Below are positions 1-7,634 of a stretch of DNA of 64,000 nucleotides, piece by piece (position 1 is the stretch's first letter; each line of letters opens with the position of its first letter). Made by a program: the position numbers and the translations under genes. The notes under the pieces were generated by a model. That model worked only from the letters and a program-made list of their open reading frames with translations. It was not told where the DNA came from and ran no database searches. Source of the stretch: Pseudobutyrivibrio sp. OR37 (GTDB lineage: Bacteria > Bacillota > Clostridia > Lachnospirales > Lachnospiraceae); assembly GCF_900113655.1 (NCBI RefSeq), contig NZ_FOQF01000013.1, positions 1-64,000 on the forward strand, in the 5' to 3' direction.

Positions 1-2
1 AC

Positions 3-170
3 CATAAATGTGTTAAATGGGATGATTATGAATTTACCAAGGAAGAATTACAAGAATTGGATGAGCTCTGCCATGGGAACTGGATTGAAATCCAGCGACT
101 TTATGAATACATCGATGAGCTCCAAGAACTTCTTAAAGAAAACAATATTTCATATCCATACTTTTTCTAA
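3..170 (+). CDS. C-terminal tail of an unknown protein (5' end outside window)
   Basis: A reading frame is open from the left edge and stops with TAA at 168-170, giving 55 visible residues. The composition is natural for a protein: acidic and leucine-rich, with an amphipathic helical stretch (KEELQELDEL, then YEYIDELQELLKEN) and an aromatic end. The overlapping open frame starting at base 10 reads through the downstream repeat tract and has an unnatural composition, so this frame is the better choice. The family is not recognisable from the tail alone. A GC-rich hairpin follows 10 bases after the stop. The start lies beyond the window, so length and function cannot be stated. Confidence 0.6.
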   Translation, partial: HKCVKWDDYEFTKEELQELDELCHGNWIEIQRLYEYIDELQELLKENNISYPYFF

Positions 171-180
171 AACAATCATT

Positions 181-201
181 GGGGCTGGCTTGTCCAGCCC
201 C
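181..201. terminator. GC-rich hairpin after the truncated gene
   Basis: A perfect 8-bp inverted repeat, GGGGCTGG and CCAGCCCC, is separated by CTTGT, 10 bases after the stop codon at 170. No clear U-tract follows on the plus strand, so intrinsic termination is possible but not typical. Confidence 0.45.
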
Positions 202-327
202 TCAAAAGTGCCCCTCAAACCGTACCCTCAAACCAGCCCCTCAAACCATACCCTCAAAAACTCCCACTAAAAAAGGGCTTGCCCCTCACGACAAACCCTC
301 ATAAACTTTGGCAAACCCTCAAAAACT
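198..327. repeat. Degenerate 13-bp tandem repeat tract (CCCTCAAA core)
   Basis: The core (C)CCCTCAAA occurs at about 198, 211, 225, 237 and 251 with a spacing close to 13 bp. Looser copies follow at 282, 296 and 316, the last two sharing a CCCTC..AAACTTT tail. The tract fills the space between two convergent genes. Its function is unknown. It is not CRISPR-like, because the units are too short and there are no unique spacers. Confidence 0.75.
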
Positions 328-564
328 TTGATTATCCCCTTTTCCAACTGTTTTTGCCAAACGTTCTCTTCTATATTCATCAGCAATATAATCAGGTCCA
401 TTCATCCACATATCTGTACTTTCATCGAATAGCATAGCCGCTGTTTGAGACTTCATGAAGCGAAAAAATGCTTTTGTTCTAGATATTTTTTGTTCCCTAG
501 CTATATTAATTGATGCCATAGCTGCCAAAAGTTGCATTGTATATTCGTATTTGCTAACCTTCAT
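319..564 (-). CDS. Small unknown protein paired with the DUF3791 protein
   Basis: The protein has 81 residues when started at the ATG at 562-564, which is preceded by GAAGGAG at ideal spacing. An ATG 27 bases further upstream lies before that Shine-Dalgarno sequence and overlaps the preceding gene by 4 bases, so it is less likely. The protein is basic and helical, with the segment SQTAAMLFDESTDMW followed by GPDYIADEY. A pattern of this kind (S-T...LfdesT.LW...yI.dEY) is found, as far as I recall, in small partners of DUF3791 proteins in Lachnospiraceae, where they often look like toxin-antitoxin or regulatory pairs. That role is inference; no catalytic motif is visible. It is translated just after the DUF3791 gene and is probably co-transcribed with it. 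Confidence 0.7.
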   Translation of the reverse strand: MKVSKYEYTMQLLAAMASINIAREQKISRTKAFFRFMKSQTAAMLFDESTDMWMNGPDYIADEYRRERLAKTVGKGDNQSF

Positions 565-587
565 TAGCTTGTCTCCTTCTTCAAGAA

Positions 588-812
588 TCATATTGATAAT
601 CCCTTCACTTTAAGATAATGTTCCAAATCTGCTAGATTCGCCTCATCCCACTGAACATGATATTCCTCATAACAAGTTTCAATATACTCATTTAATCCAT
701 ATTTTTTAAAAATCTGCTCACACTCCTCAGCAGACTTATCCCACTTTAATTGTGCTAATCTAAACAATCTCACTTGAAGCATAAAGATATCGTCTCTTTT
801 ATTCAATCCCAT
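588..812 (-). CDS. DUF3791 domain protein
   Basis: This 74-residue protein matches my memory of DUF3791 small proteins: an N-terminal helix, then a segment of the form F.KYGLNEYIETCYEEYH and a hydrophobic, acidic end (LADLEHYLKVKG). It begins at an ATG preceded by GGAG nine bases upstream. Function is unknown in the family; members usually occur in small two- or three-gene clusters with other short proteins, sometimes described as toxin-antitoxin-like. Here it is the first gene of a two-gene unit, with the partner at 319-564. An extended -10 promoter and a short palindrome lie directly upstream (843-866), consistent with autoregulation. Confidence 0.75.
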   Translation of the reverse strand: MGLNKRDDIFMLQVRLFRLAQLKWDKSAEECEQIFKKYGLNEYIETCYEEYHVQWDEANLADLEHYLKVKGLSI

Positions 813-842
813 TCTTCATTTCTCCATTATTTCGTTTATACG

Positions 843-866
843 ATTATAACATAATTGCTCACAATT
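843..866 (-). promoter_or_regulatory. Extended -10 promoter and palindrome of the DUF3791 pair
   Basis: On the minus strand TGTTATAAT (843-851) is a consensus extended -10 element about 30 bases before the DUF3791 start. Directly upstream is AATTGCTCACAATT (853-866), a palindrome with 5-bp arms. No good -35 hexamer is seen. The palindrome could be an operator. Confidence 0.55.
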
Positions 867-1256
867 ATTAGCATATATCCTCTATCGAAATTTGGTAGTT
901 CTTTTTGTTTTCTAATCTTTATTGTACTATAAATTATTTATGTACTGATATATTTTTCTACAAGGTTCCATAACCAACCTTTCTAATAGCTCCCATATTT
1001 TAGACTCTTTCATTTTAGTATTTTCGGCACTTTTATTTTAGTAAATTCGGATTTTAATTTTTTCTAATTTCATTTTTCTACATAAAGATGAGATGTTATA
1101 TTATCTCATTTTCACTAAACTATTATTCTTCCGTAATTAATGTTTTAGCAATTAAAAGGCACGCGTATAAGATTCACTAAAACTAAGGTTTTTATCCGCG
1201 CATGAGCTCCACATAAAGGCCCGCCAGTAACCAGAACAAGCAACGTCCAACACCAA
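867..1256. other. AT-rich intergenic stretch with short direct repeats
   Basis: No convincing gene is seen between the DUF3791 promoter and the end of the nuclease gene. The stretch holds a 16-bp direct repeat, ATTTTAGTATTTTCGG (1012-1027) and ATTTTAGTAAATTCGG (1035-1050), 23 bp apart start to start. It also holds the first copy of the longer repeat that brackets the nuclease gene (1160-1204). The base composition is clearly more AT-rich than the housekeeping genes further right. Confidence 0.6.
1160..1204 (+). repeat. Direct repeat, copy 1, downstream of the nuclease gene
   Basis: This copy begins CACGCGTATAA, continues through an A-rich middle and GTTTTTAT, and ends CCGCG.ATGA. It aligns end to end with the copy at 2317-2362 with one 1-base gap and roughly three quarters identity. 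Both copies have the same orientation and enclose the nuclease gene. Confidence 0.65.
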
Positions 1257-2108
1257 CTATACTAAATACTCCTCTATAATCCCCTTAAGCTGCCTAGAAC
1301 TTAAGGGAACAGCTGAGGTCTCAAAGGTTGCTATCATATTCTTGCCCAGGTAATAGCCGTTCTGCTGGTACACATTCATTTTACTGATATTCTTGTTTGC
1401 ATAACCCGCGTTGTCCATCATTCCAAAATGTTCCCACACGTATTCCCGGCGGGTTCTGATATTTAAGCACACGAAATCTGGCCTTACCTGACCAAGGCCG
1501 TCCAGCACAATAGGCTTCTCGTATTTATAAGGGATACCATACTGCTCTAAAAGATTAGCGATAATCAGCTCCGATTTTGAACGCACCCTAACGCCATCGC
1601 CAGAATAATAATCTGTATTATCGCTAAACCCCATTGGTTCATAAGACTCGGCCTTCCACTTTTCTTTATATGTAATATCATCATCATAAAATGGTGTCAC
1701 TAATTCTTTCTTTAGACTATGCATATCATCATATGCTTTGACCAATAGCTCTTCCTCAAGCATAGAGCTATAGTCATTAACAATACATTGCTCCTTCAAA
1801 GCACATTTCAACAGCTTCTTGTTATATTCCTTCTGCGCCAAGGCTTTTGCGATATCCATATCCTCTTTATGTATATAAGCACCATTTGTATCCTTGGCAT
1901 CCTTTCGCCAATAATACTGAACATAGCTTTTCCTATTTGTAATTCTTAAGCTCCCATCGGGAGCGTTATCTAGTTCCAGCTTCAGCCTATCCACCAAATT
2001 ATCTATGCCATTTTTTCTCTTAACTATGCTATCTCTAAAACCTACATCAGATAAATCCACTCCGGCATTCATTATATTACTTCCACCAAGTTTGTTTATA
2101 TCTTTCAT
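1257..2108 (-). CDS. PD-(D/E)XK nuclease-like protein
   Basis: The protein has 283 residues and starts at an ATG preceded by AAGGAG. The C-terminal third carries the features of a PD-(D/E)XK nuclease fold: VRSKSELIIANLL (a conserved Glu in a helix), a hydrophobic strand ending in RPDF (Asp), then YVWEHFG (Glu) and a helix with lysines. I recall many Lachnospiraceae hypothetical proteins with this S-K-S-E / PDF / W-E-H-F-G pattern. The first 170 residues are charged and helical and not recognised. Substrate is unknown; DNA is likely from the fold, but this is inference. The gene stands alone between AT-rich regions, is bracketed by direct repeats, and has several GCGTATA boxes upstream. No methyltransferase is adjacent, so a restriction-modification role is not supported here. 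Confidence 0.65.
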   Translation of the reverse strand: MKDINKLGGSNIMNAGVDLSDVGFRDSIVKRKNGIDNLVDRLKLELDNAPDGSLRITNRKSYVQYYWRKDAKDTNGAYIHKEDMDIAKALAQKEYNKKLLKCALKEQCIVNDYSSMLEEELLVKAYDDMHSLKKELVTPFYDDDITYKEKWKAESYEPMGFSDNTDYYSGDGVRVRSKSELIIANLLEQYGIPYKYEKPIVLDGLGQVRPDFVCLNIRTRREYVWEHFGMMDNAGYANKNISKMNVYQQNGYYLGKNMIATFETSAVPLSSRQLKGIIEEYLV

Positions 2109-2150
2109 TTATCTCCTTACTATAATTTCCGCTGCATTACCTATTTTTAT

Positions 2151-2331
2151 ACGCGTATAGCAGCGTTTAAAAACTTTCGCGCGTATAATTTTCCACATTT
2201 AACCAATTTTTATATGTGTAAAATCACCTAGATTAGCCAAAATCCCTGATTTCGCGCGTATAAAAATCTCATTATTTTGCAATTTTATCTGCGCGCGCTT
2301 TTCAAAGCCATCGTCTCACGCGTATAAAATT
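2151..2331. repeat. GCGTATA boxes upstream of the nuclease gene
   Basis: The motif (A/C)GCGTATA recurs at 2152, 2180, 2256 and 2318, mostly flanked by CGCG and A/T runs. A pure GCGCGCGC run lies at 2291-2298. The same box is found at 1161 on the other side of the gene. All boxes share one orientation. Such a cluster in a promoter region suggests a protein-binding site, but no known regulator motif was recognised. Confidence 0.6.
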
Positions 2332-2362
2332 CAATAAAAAAGGAGTTTTTAGCCGCGAATGA
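2317..2362 (+). repeat. Direct repeat, copy 2, upstream of the nuclease gene
   Basis: This is the partner of the copy at 1160-1204. It begins CACGCGTATAA and ends CCGCG.ATGA, with an A-rich and T-rich middle. The pair encloses about 1.1 kb holding only the nuclease gene. Confidence 0.65.
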
Positions 2363-2503
2363 AGTAGCACTTGCTCGTTCATAGCAGCAATTAAAGAGAA
2401 TTATTGAAGTTGAGTTATATATTATCACATGCAAGTGATATTGTAAATCAAATATAACGCCGACAAATCAATCCACACCATCAAAACAACAAAAAAAACG
2501 CCC

Positions 2504-2543
2504 AAAAAAGGCTCCCTGCGCCGCAAAATCAACGCAAAGAGCC
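2504..2543 (-). terminator. Intrinsic terminator of the CDP-polyol operon
   Basis: On the minus strand, GGCTCTTTGCG pairs with CGCAGGGAGCC (with two G-U pairs) around a 12-base loop, followed directly by six T. It lies about 30 bases after the stop of the oxidoreductase gene. Confidence 0.85.
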
Positions 2544-2575
2544 ACACCTCCTACTATAAATAAAATCAACCAGCT

Positions 2576-3556
2576 TTACGCCTTCTCCATAACCTCGGCC
2601 ATAGCAATAGACAGCCCCTCCAGCTCAACACTGGCTGGTGCGCCATTCACTCTGTCAACAAACTCCCTAATCTCATAGCGCAAGCCATCCCCTTCCATTT
2701 CCTCGTCGTAGGAAATGATACGATTCGGATCCTCGAAATGAACCTCGTAATGCTTGGTCAGCCACCATGGTGCAGGCACCACAATATAGCCCTTCGTGCC
2801 AGATACCACCAGGCTTCCCTCGCTCTTTACACCGATTCCAGTAGTAACCGAGCCATAAGCACCGGCAAACTTGAAATCAGCCACTGTAAAGATATCCACG
2901 CCATCTTTATTTCGCATGGTTTCAAAGGAAACACTCTTATAATCAAGCCCAAGCAAGCTAAACACTGCAAGCATTCCATAGCTGCCCAGCTCCCTAAAGC
3001 TGCCAGCCACATCACTATCGGTGAACTCCCTGCTATCCTCTGGTACCAGCTTGGTAAATGCGGCTCTCACATGAACGATGTCCCCAATCATGCCACTTCT
3101 AGCGGTATCACATAGATTCTTAAACCCAGGCATGTAGGCTGTCTTCAATCCTTCCATTACCACCAGCTTCTTCTTCCTTGCCAACTTGAATACCTTTTCT
3201 GCCTCCTTGCCACTTAATGCTAGCGGCTTTTCGCACAATACATGCTTACCATGTTCCAAAGCCTCTTTGGCGTATTCAATATGTGTGCCATGAGGACTTG
3301 AGATGTACACGGCATCCACCTTATCCCACATATCCTCTACCTTGTCCACAGGCTCCGGAAGGGAATATTTACTAAGTCCAAGCACTGCGGAAGGCATCAA
3401 GCCAACTATATCATCCTGCAGCCTTGAAACGAATTCCATTGCACTTCCCCCATGTGGATTGTAAACAACTGATATTGATGCTCCATCCACATGCTCTATC
3501 TCTTTCAAAAATCTCCTAGCAATTCTTCCAGTTCCAATAATTCCAAATTTAATCAC
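2576..3556 (-). CDS. Gfo/Idh/MocA family oxidoreductase
   Basis: This 326-residue NAD(P)-dependent dehydrogenase has the N-terminal Rossmann motif GIIGTGRIA (residues 5-13) and the family signature CEKPLAL with the catalytic lysine near residue 110. An alpha/beta substrate-binding domain fills the rest. Such enzymes oxidise or reduce sugars, inositols or related polyols. The start is GTG, with GGAG seven bases upstream; that Shine-Dalgarno sequence lies in the last codons of the preceding fusion gene, whose stop is 2 bases away, so the two are translationally linked. It is clearly paralogous to the oxidoreductase half of that fusion protein: both share SAMEF, the GSYGML segment, GVKSEG and PWWL. 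The pair may act in sequence or as a complex. The substrate cannot be read from the sequence. Confidence 0.9.
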   Translation of the reverse strand: MIKFGIIGTGRIARRFLKEIEHVDGASISVVYNPHGGSAMEFVSRLQDDIVGLMPSAVLGLSKYSLPEPVDKVEDMWDKVDAVYISSPHGTHIEYAKEALEHGKHVLCEKPLALSGKEAEKVFKLARKKKLVVMEGLKTAYMPGFKNLCDTARSGMIGDIVHVRAAFTKLVPEDSREFTDSDVAGSFRELGSYGMLAVFSLLGLDYKSVSFETMRNKDGVDIFTVADFKFAGAYGSVTTGIGVKSEGSLVVSGTKGYIVVPAPWWLTKHYEVHFEDPNRIISYDEEMEGDGLRYEIREFVDRVNGAPASVELEGLSIAMAEVMEKA

Positions 3557-3558
3557 GA

Positions 3559-4908
3559 CTACTCTCCTTGTATCTGCTTTCTCTGCTCCATAAATTTTTC
3601 TACGACCTTAGCCATAGCTCGGGATTCCCCAGCTGTCAGCTTGTAGTCCACGCTTTCGGGATCCCTGATTTTGTTAATGAATTCCGAAATCTCGTATCTA
3701 AAGCCTCCTCCCTGGAATTCTGCCTTGTGACGCTCAATTCGCGAAGGATCCTCGTAGCGCACCTCAAAGCTGTCGGCCAGCCACCATGGTGACTGCACCA
3801 AAATATATCCTTCAGTTCCGGCGATTATAAGCTGGCCTTCGGATTTAACACCATCGCCAGCCTTGGCCGTAGCCAAACATCCATCGTATTTGAACCTAGC
3901 CTCAGTATAGATATCGATTCCATTCTCCCCGAGTATGGATTCAATTTCCACCGACTGATAATCCACCCCCAGAAGCTTGAATATAGGCAGCATTCCATAG
4001 CTTCCATACTCCAAAAATGCGCCACTATATTTGTAATCATATTGCTCTCTAGAGCCCACCACCGGAAGTCGGGAAAAGCAGGCTTCCACATTGCAAATTC
4101 TACCGATTGTCCCCGATTTTGCAGTTGCGATTATCTGCTGAAAGGCCGGTAGATATGCCGCCCTGATTCCTTCCATCAGCTTTAGGCCCTTTGATTTTGC
4201 CATGTTATATAGTTCCTGGGACTCCGCAAAAGTAAAGGTCATCGGCTTTTCACACAGCACGTGCTTTCCAGATTCTAAGCCTTTTCGCACATAGTCCGCA
4301 TGAGTTTCGTTTGGCGATGCCACGTATATTGCATCCACCTTGCCTAAAAACTCATCAAAATTCTCCACATAGGTAGGCAGCTGATAGATTCTATTAAATT
4401 CCATGGCAGAATCCACATCCGGATTGTAGGCTGCCACAACTTCGGCACCAGATACATAACTGGATTCTTCGAAGAAACGTGGTGCCACACGGCCTGTTCC
4501 AACTATTCCTATTCTGATTAAAGAACCTCTTCCCTCCCGTATTATGGTAGAAGAGATATCTGGCGTACGCTCCAGGTAGACCACCTTGCAATATGCATTT
4601 AGATAGTCAAATTTGCCTGTCCAATCTGAGCCCACTGTAAAGATATCCACCCCATACTTTTGGATATCCTCTATCTTTTGACCATCGTGGTCCTCTACGA
4701 TGATTTCATCCGCAAACCCTGTGGCACGTACATTTTCAATACGTGTCATGATTGGGTCCACCAGATTCAGCTTTCCTCGCATGGTGTCAAAATGTTCAGT
4801 TGTAACTCCAACAATTAGATAATCCCCCAGAGCCTTTGCACGCTGTAACAGCTTGTAATGTCCCTCATGAAACAAATCAAAGGAGCCGTACGTAATAACC
4901 TTTTTCAT
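3559..4908 (-). CDS. Fusion: cytidylyltransferase domain plus Gfo/Idh/MocA oxidoreductase
   Basis: The 449-residue protein joins two enzymes. Residues 1-128 are a TagD-like nucleotidyltransferase, with YGSFDLFHEGH at 7-17 (the HxGH motif), a RGK segment near 44-46, and ISSTIIR near 119-125. This domain type usually transfers CMP from CTP to glycerol 3-phosphate or a similar phosphorylated polyol. Residues 131-449 form a complete Gfo/Idh/MocA dehydrogenase with GIVGTGR and CEKPMTF. There is no frameshift at the junction, so the fusion is genuine as read. One inference is that the dehydrogenase reduces a sugar phosphate or keto compound whose product is activated with CTP by the other half. The neighbours fit: a CDP-glycerol-transferase-like protein upstream and a second dehydrogenase directly downstream. 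The exact CDP product is unknown. Confidence 0.88.
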   Translation of the reverse strand: MKKVITYGSFDLFHEGHYKLLQRAKALGDYLIVGVTTEHFDTMRGKLNLVDPIMTRIENVRATGFADEIIVEDHDGQKIEDIQKYGVDIFTVGSDWTGKFDYLNAYCKVVYLERTPDISSTIIREGRGSLIRIGIVGTGRVAPRFFEESSYVSGAEVVAAYNPDVDSAMEFNRIYQLPTYVENFDEFLGKVDAIYVASPNETHADYVRKGLESGKHVLCEKPMTFTFAESQELYNMAKSKGLKLMEGIRAAYLPAFQQIIATAKSGTIGRICNVEACFSRLPVVGSREQYDYKYSGAFLEYGSYGMLPIFKLLGVDYQSVEIESILGENGIDIYTEARFKYDGCLATAKAGDGVKSEGQLIIAGTEGYILVQSPWWLADSFEVRYEDPSRIERHKAEFQGGGFRYEISEFINKIRDPESVDYKLTAGESRAMAKVVEKFMEQRKQIQGE

Positions 4909-4937
4909 AAGCTCACCCGTGATACTTTCTGTACTCC

Positions 4938-7481
4938 CTACCTTAAATACTCGTACACCTTCTCACCACAGTCACCAGCTGGCGAAGCATTCACCATGGC
5001 ATATTGCCTTAGCTGCTCTTCCTTATCAAACTGGTTTCCGTGGATGTTGTTATCAATCAAATCAACTAACGTATTGAACAAATCCTCGTTACAACAATAT
5101 CTTTGCAGATGTGATGAATTGGTAAAGCCCTTCGCATGACTGTAAATTTCTTCCTTATCGAAATACTGGTCTTCAAGAGAGATTTCCTTTGTATTTAAAT
5201 CGATATGATATTGCTTTCTGTTAATTGCATCGAAATAACTATAGCAGCTCTTATCCACATCCCATCTACGGATGAAATAGCCTGCCCCATAGTTTGGCAC
5301 ATACCTGTCCTTGTCCTCAAATGTAACCGTAAATGGGCTATCCCATGGCTTCACTTCACCAGTGACCCTGTTTAGGCAAACAAACACATTGCCCCAATAT
5401 GGAGCAAATATAATTTCATCTCCATTAAATGCCATGCTAGCAAACAATCTTTTATTAGCCTGACATTTCTTAGTCCTATCGTATCCATTAATGCCAGGCA
5501 CTGCCAAATCATAATCCTTGAATCCGCCATTCTTAAAATTAAACAGCCTAAATACAGTGCCCTCATAGGGAAATAGCCACACTTCATCTGTGTCTACACT
5601 TTCCATACCTCCAGCCGTGTATAGCCCTGTAAATCCTGTATCTGTCACCTCCGTAGCCATTGTCTGCTTATCTATTTTAAGCAGCAGACTACCGTCCACT
5701 GACAGGATATAGATTGAATCTCTATTTGACCATCTGGCAGATATTATCCGCTCCCCTTCCATGGTCTGAAGGATGTTAAAATCAGCCACATTACTAAGCA
5801 CTGCAATTTCATTGTTATCCATATTCAGCCTAATCATGCTGCCGTATCTGTCTGGGCACAGATAGATGTAATTCTTTTCCAAGTAGAATCCTGAAAAGGC
5901 AACACCCCGGGCTACTCGCTTTTCAAGCTCAATCTTTCTAATGTTCTTTTTCTTATCAATGATTAATATATCCTGCGCCACATATGGCAACACGTAGATA
6001 TTATCCTTATATTCAATAGCGCGCTGATAGTAACCGCCGCTGCTGTAGTCCAATAGCTTGCAGAAGAACTCAAAATGCATATCATCATTTGGCGATACAT
6101 ACAGCTCGTTATATGGACTCACAAAATATTTGTTGTGCCTCTCTCCATCAAATGTAGCCATGTGCCCTTGATAAAATGACGCCTTCCAATCATCCTCCTC
6201 TGGTAGCTCGTTCAGGCTATTATTAAGAATAAACATAGGCTTACCAACCACACCAAACAGTGATGTTACGCTGGTGCCCGAATCGCCAATATACACATCT
6301 GATATGGCTATCGTATTTTCGATATTTGGTGTAGTGTCATAGATTCCCCAGCCCTCTCTGATATACCTATCCCTGATATCGTGATAGATAGGCAGAAATC
6401 CCGGTTCCATGGATTCAAGGGTAGATTCAAACAGAGGATGTGGACGCCAGATTAAGCACACGTCCTTTCTTTCCCTGAATGTATTAAATACATAGCTCAT
6501 CTTCTCCATGAAATTCTTTGGATTATCAAGCATGCCACTAAGGCTGGTGTTGTAGAAAAACACCCGCTTGCCAACCATCTTATCCTTCCATTCAGCTGGA
6601 GCCTCTGGCGGATTTTCGCACTTCTTTATCACCGCATCAAACTTAGGTGAGCCCAGCGGAAGAAACTTTTCCCTTGGCACATTCTTATAGTAATCAATAA
6701 TCTTTTTTGACTGAACTACCAGATAGTCTGCATTGTCATAGCTTGGAAGATAAGCCTGTCCCTCCCCCATGCCTCCTGCTGTTGCAAAATAAGGCACATA
6801 AACCAGGCAATCTCCATACTCCTTTAGCTTATCTGAGTAGAAAAATGGATGTACACTTGTAACGTAATTATATTGATCATAAGGATTATGAAAGAAAATA
6901 ACATCTGGATGTTCTAATCCAAAATCGAATTCATCATATTTTGTGATAGGGATATCCTCTGGGAAAAGGTCCGCTTCATAATGTTTTTTTACAAAATCCC
7001 CCTGAGAATCTTTATCGAAATAAGGAATTGGAATTACAAGGGCCCTACAGTTCTCATCTGATCTGGCTGCTTTAAAAATAGACTCCATGCTGTCCCACAT
7101 GGATGCCTTGTATGGTAAAAACACAAATAAACGCTTTACAACAATGTCGTTCTTTGCGCTTTTTTCTATCTCATTTATGCTGTGATCTAATCTGCCCCTT
7201 GCCGATTCCGCCGCAAGTCCTCTCTCACTTTGCAGCTCCTGATGAATCTGAAAGATCACCTCGCAAAACTCCTCCAAATGCTTTACCGTCACATGGCCTT
7301 CGCCCTCTTCTGCCTCTATGTATTCTCCTAAATCAATGGCTTTTTGCTGGCAGATTTCCAGATACTCCAAAGCTTTGTCCATACCAGCCCCGTCTTTTGA
7401 TAAAGCCGCGAATACCCCCTCATTTAGCTTTCTAAATAATGCGATATAATTTTCTACCTGTTTGAACCTATACTTTCTCAT
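4938..7481 (-). CDS. CDP-glycerol glycerophosphotransferase-like protein with C-terminal propeller-like domain
   Basis: The protein has 847 residues when started at the ATG at 7479-7481, which has GGGAGG seven bases upstream; the frame is open a further 51 codons but without a comparable start. Residues 1-115 are helical. Residues about 117-430 resemble the TagF/CDP-glycerol glycerophosphotransferase family: WRPHP at 345-349 and GDSGTSVTSLFG at 399-410 are the family's usual nucleotide and phosphate contacts. Residues about 470-790 contain repeated strands of the kind seen in beta-propellers (IYVLPY, IYLCPDRYG, IYILSVDG, VWLFPYEG, IIFAPYWG). The product probably transfers a polyol phosphate to a surface polymer, with the propeller perhaps binding the acceptor; that split is inference. 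It is the first gene of the operon with the fused cytidylyltransferase. Confidence 0.8.
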   Translation of the reverse strand: MRKYRFKQVENYIALFRKLNEGVFAALSKDGAGMDKALEYLEICQQKAIDLGEYIEAEEGEGHVTVKHLEEFCEVIFQIHQELQSERGLAAESARGRLDHSINEIEKSAKNDIVVKRLFVFLPYKASMWDSMESIFKAARSDENCRALVIPIPYFDKDSQGDFVKKHYEADLFPEDIPITKYDEFDFGLEHPDVIFFHNPYDQYNYVTSVHPFFYSDKLKEYGDCLVYVPYFATAGGMGEGQAYLPSYDNADYLVVQSKKIIDYYKNVPREKFLPLGSPKFDAVIKKCENPPEAPAEWKDKMVGKRVFFYNTSLSGMLDNPKNFMEKMSYVFNTFRERKDVCLIWRPHPLFESTLESMEPGFLPIYHDIRDRYIREGWGIYDTTPNIENTIAISDVYIGDSGTSVTSLFGVVGKPMFILNNSLNELPEEDDWKASFYQGHMATFDGERHNKYFVSPYNELYVSPNDDMHFEFFCKLLDYSSGGYYQRAIEYKDNIYVLPYVAQDILIIDKKKNIRKIELEKRVARGVAFSGFYLEKNYIYLCPDRYGSMIRLNMDNNEIAVLSNVADFNILQTMEGERIISARWSNRDSIYILSVDGSLLLKIDKQTMATEVTDTGFTGLYTAGGMESVDTDEVWLFPYEGTVFRLFNFKNGGFKDYDLAVPGINGYDRTKKCQANKRLFASMAFNGDEIIFAPYWGNVFVCLNRVTGEVKPWDSPFTVTFEDKDRYVPNYGAGYFIRRWDVDKSCYSYFDAINRKQYHIDLNTKEISLEDQYFDKEEIYSHAKGFTNSSHLQRYCCNEDLFNTLVDLIDNNIHGNQFDKEEQLRQYAMVNASPAGDCGEKVYEYLR

Positions 7482-7634
7482 CCCTAAGCCTCCCAGTATT
7501 CCTATACCTACACTAATACCACTATATTTTACCGCTTTCTGTCTAAAAATACACTTTTGTTCACAGAATGTTGCGAATTTTCTTTGCAACTCCCTTTTCA
7601 CAGCTAATACATAAAACCATGCTATATTACACAC

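Noticed and set aside
10-270. An 86-codon open frame on the plus strand at the left end
   Set aside because: It overlaps the better 55-residue frame ending at 170, has an unnatural Ser/Lys/Pro-rich composition and reads into the repeat tract.
198-327. Possible CRISPR array
   Set aside because: Units are only ~13 bp, without unique spacers and with no cas gene nearby.
7482-7634. N-terminal extension of the CDP-glycerol-transferase-like protein
   Set aside because: The extension lacks a ribosome site, has a composition unlike the protein and covers the promoter area of the divergent gene. The ATG at 7481 has an excellent Shine-Dalgarno sequence.
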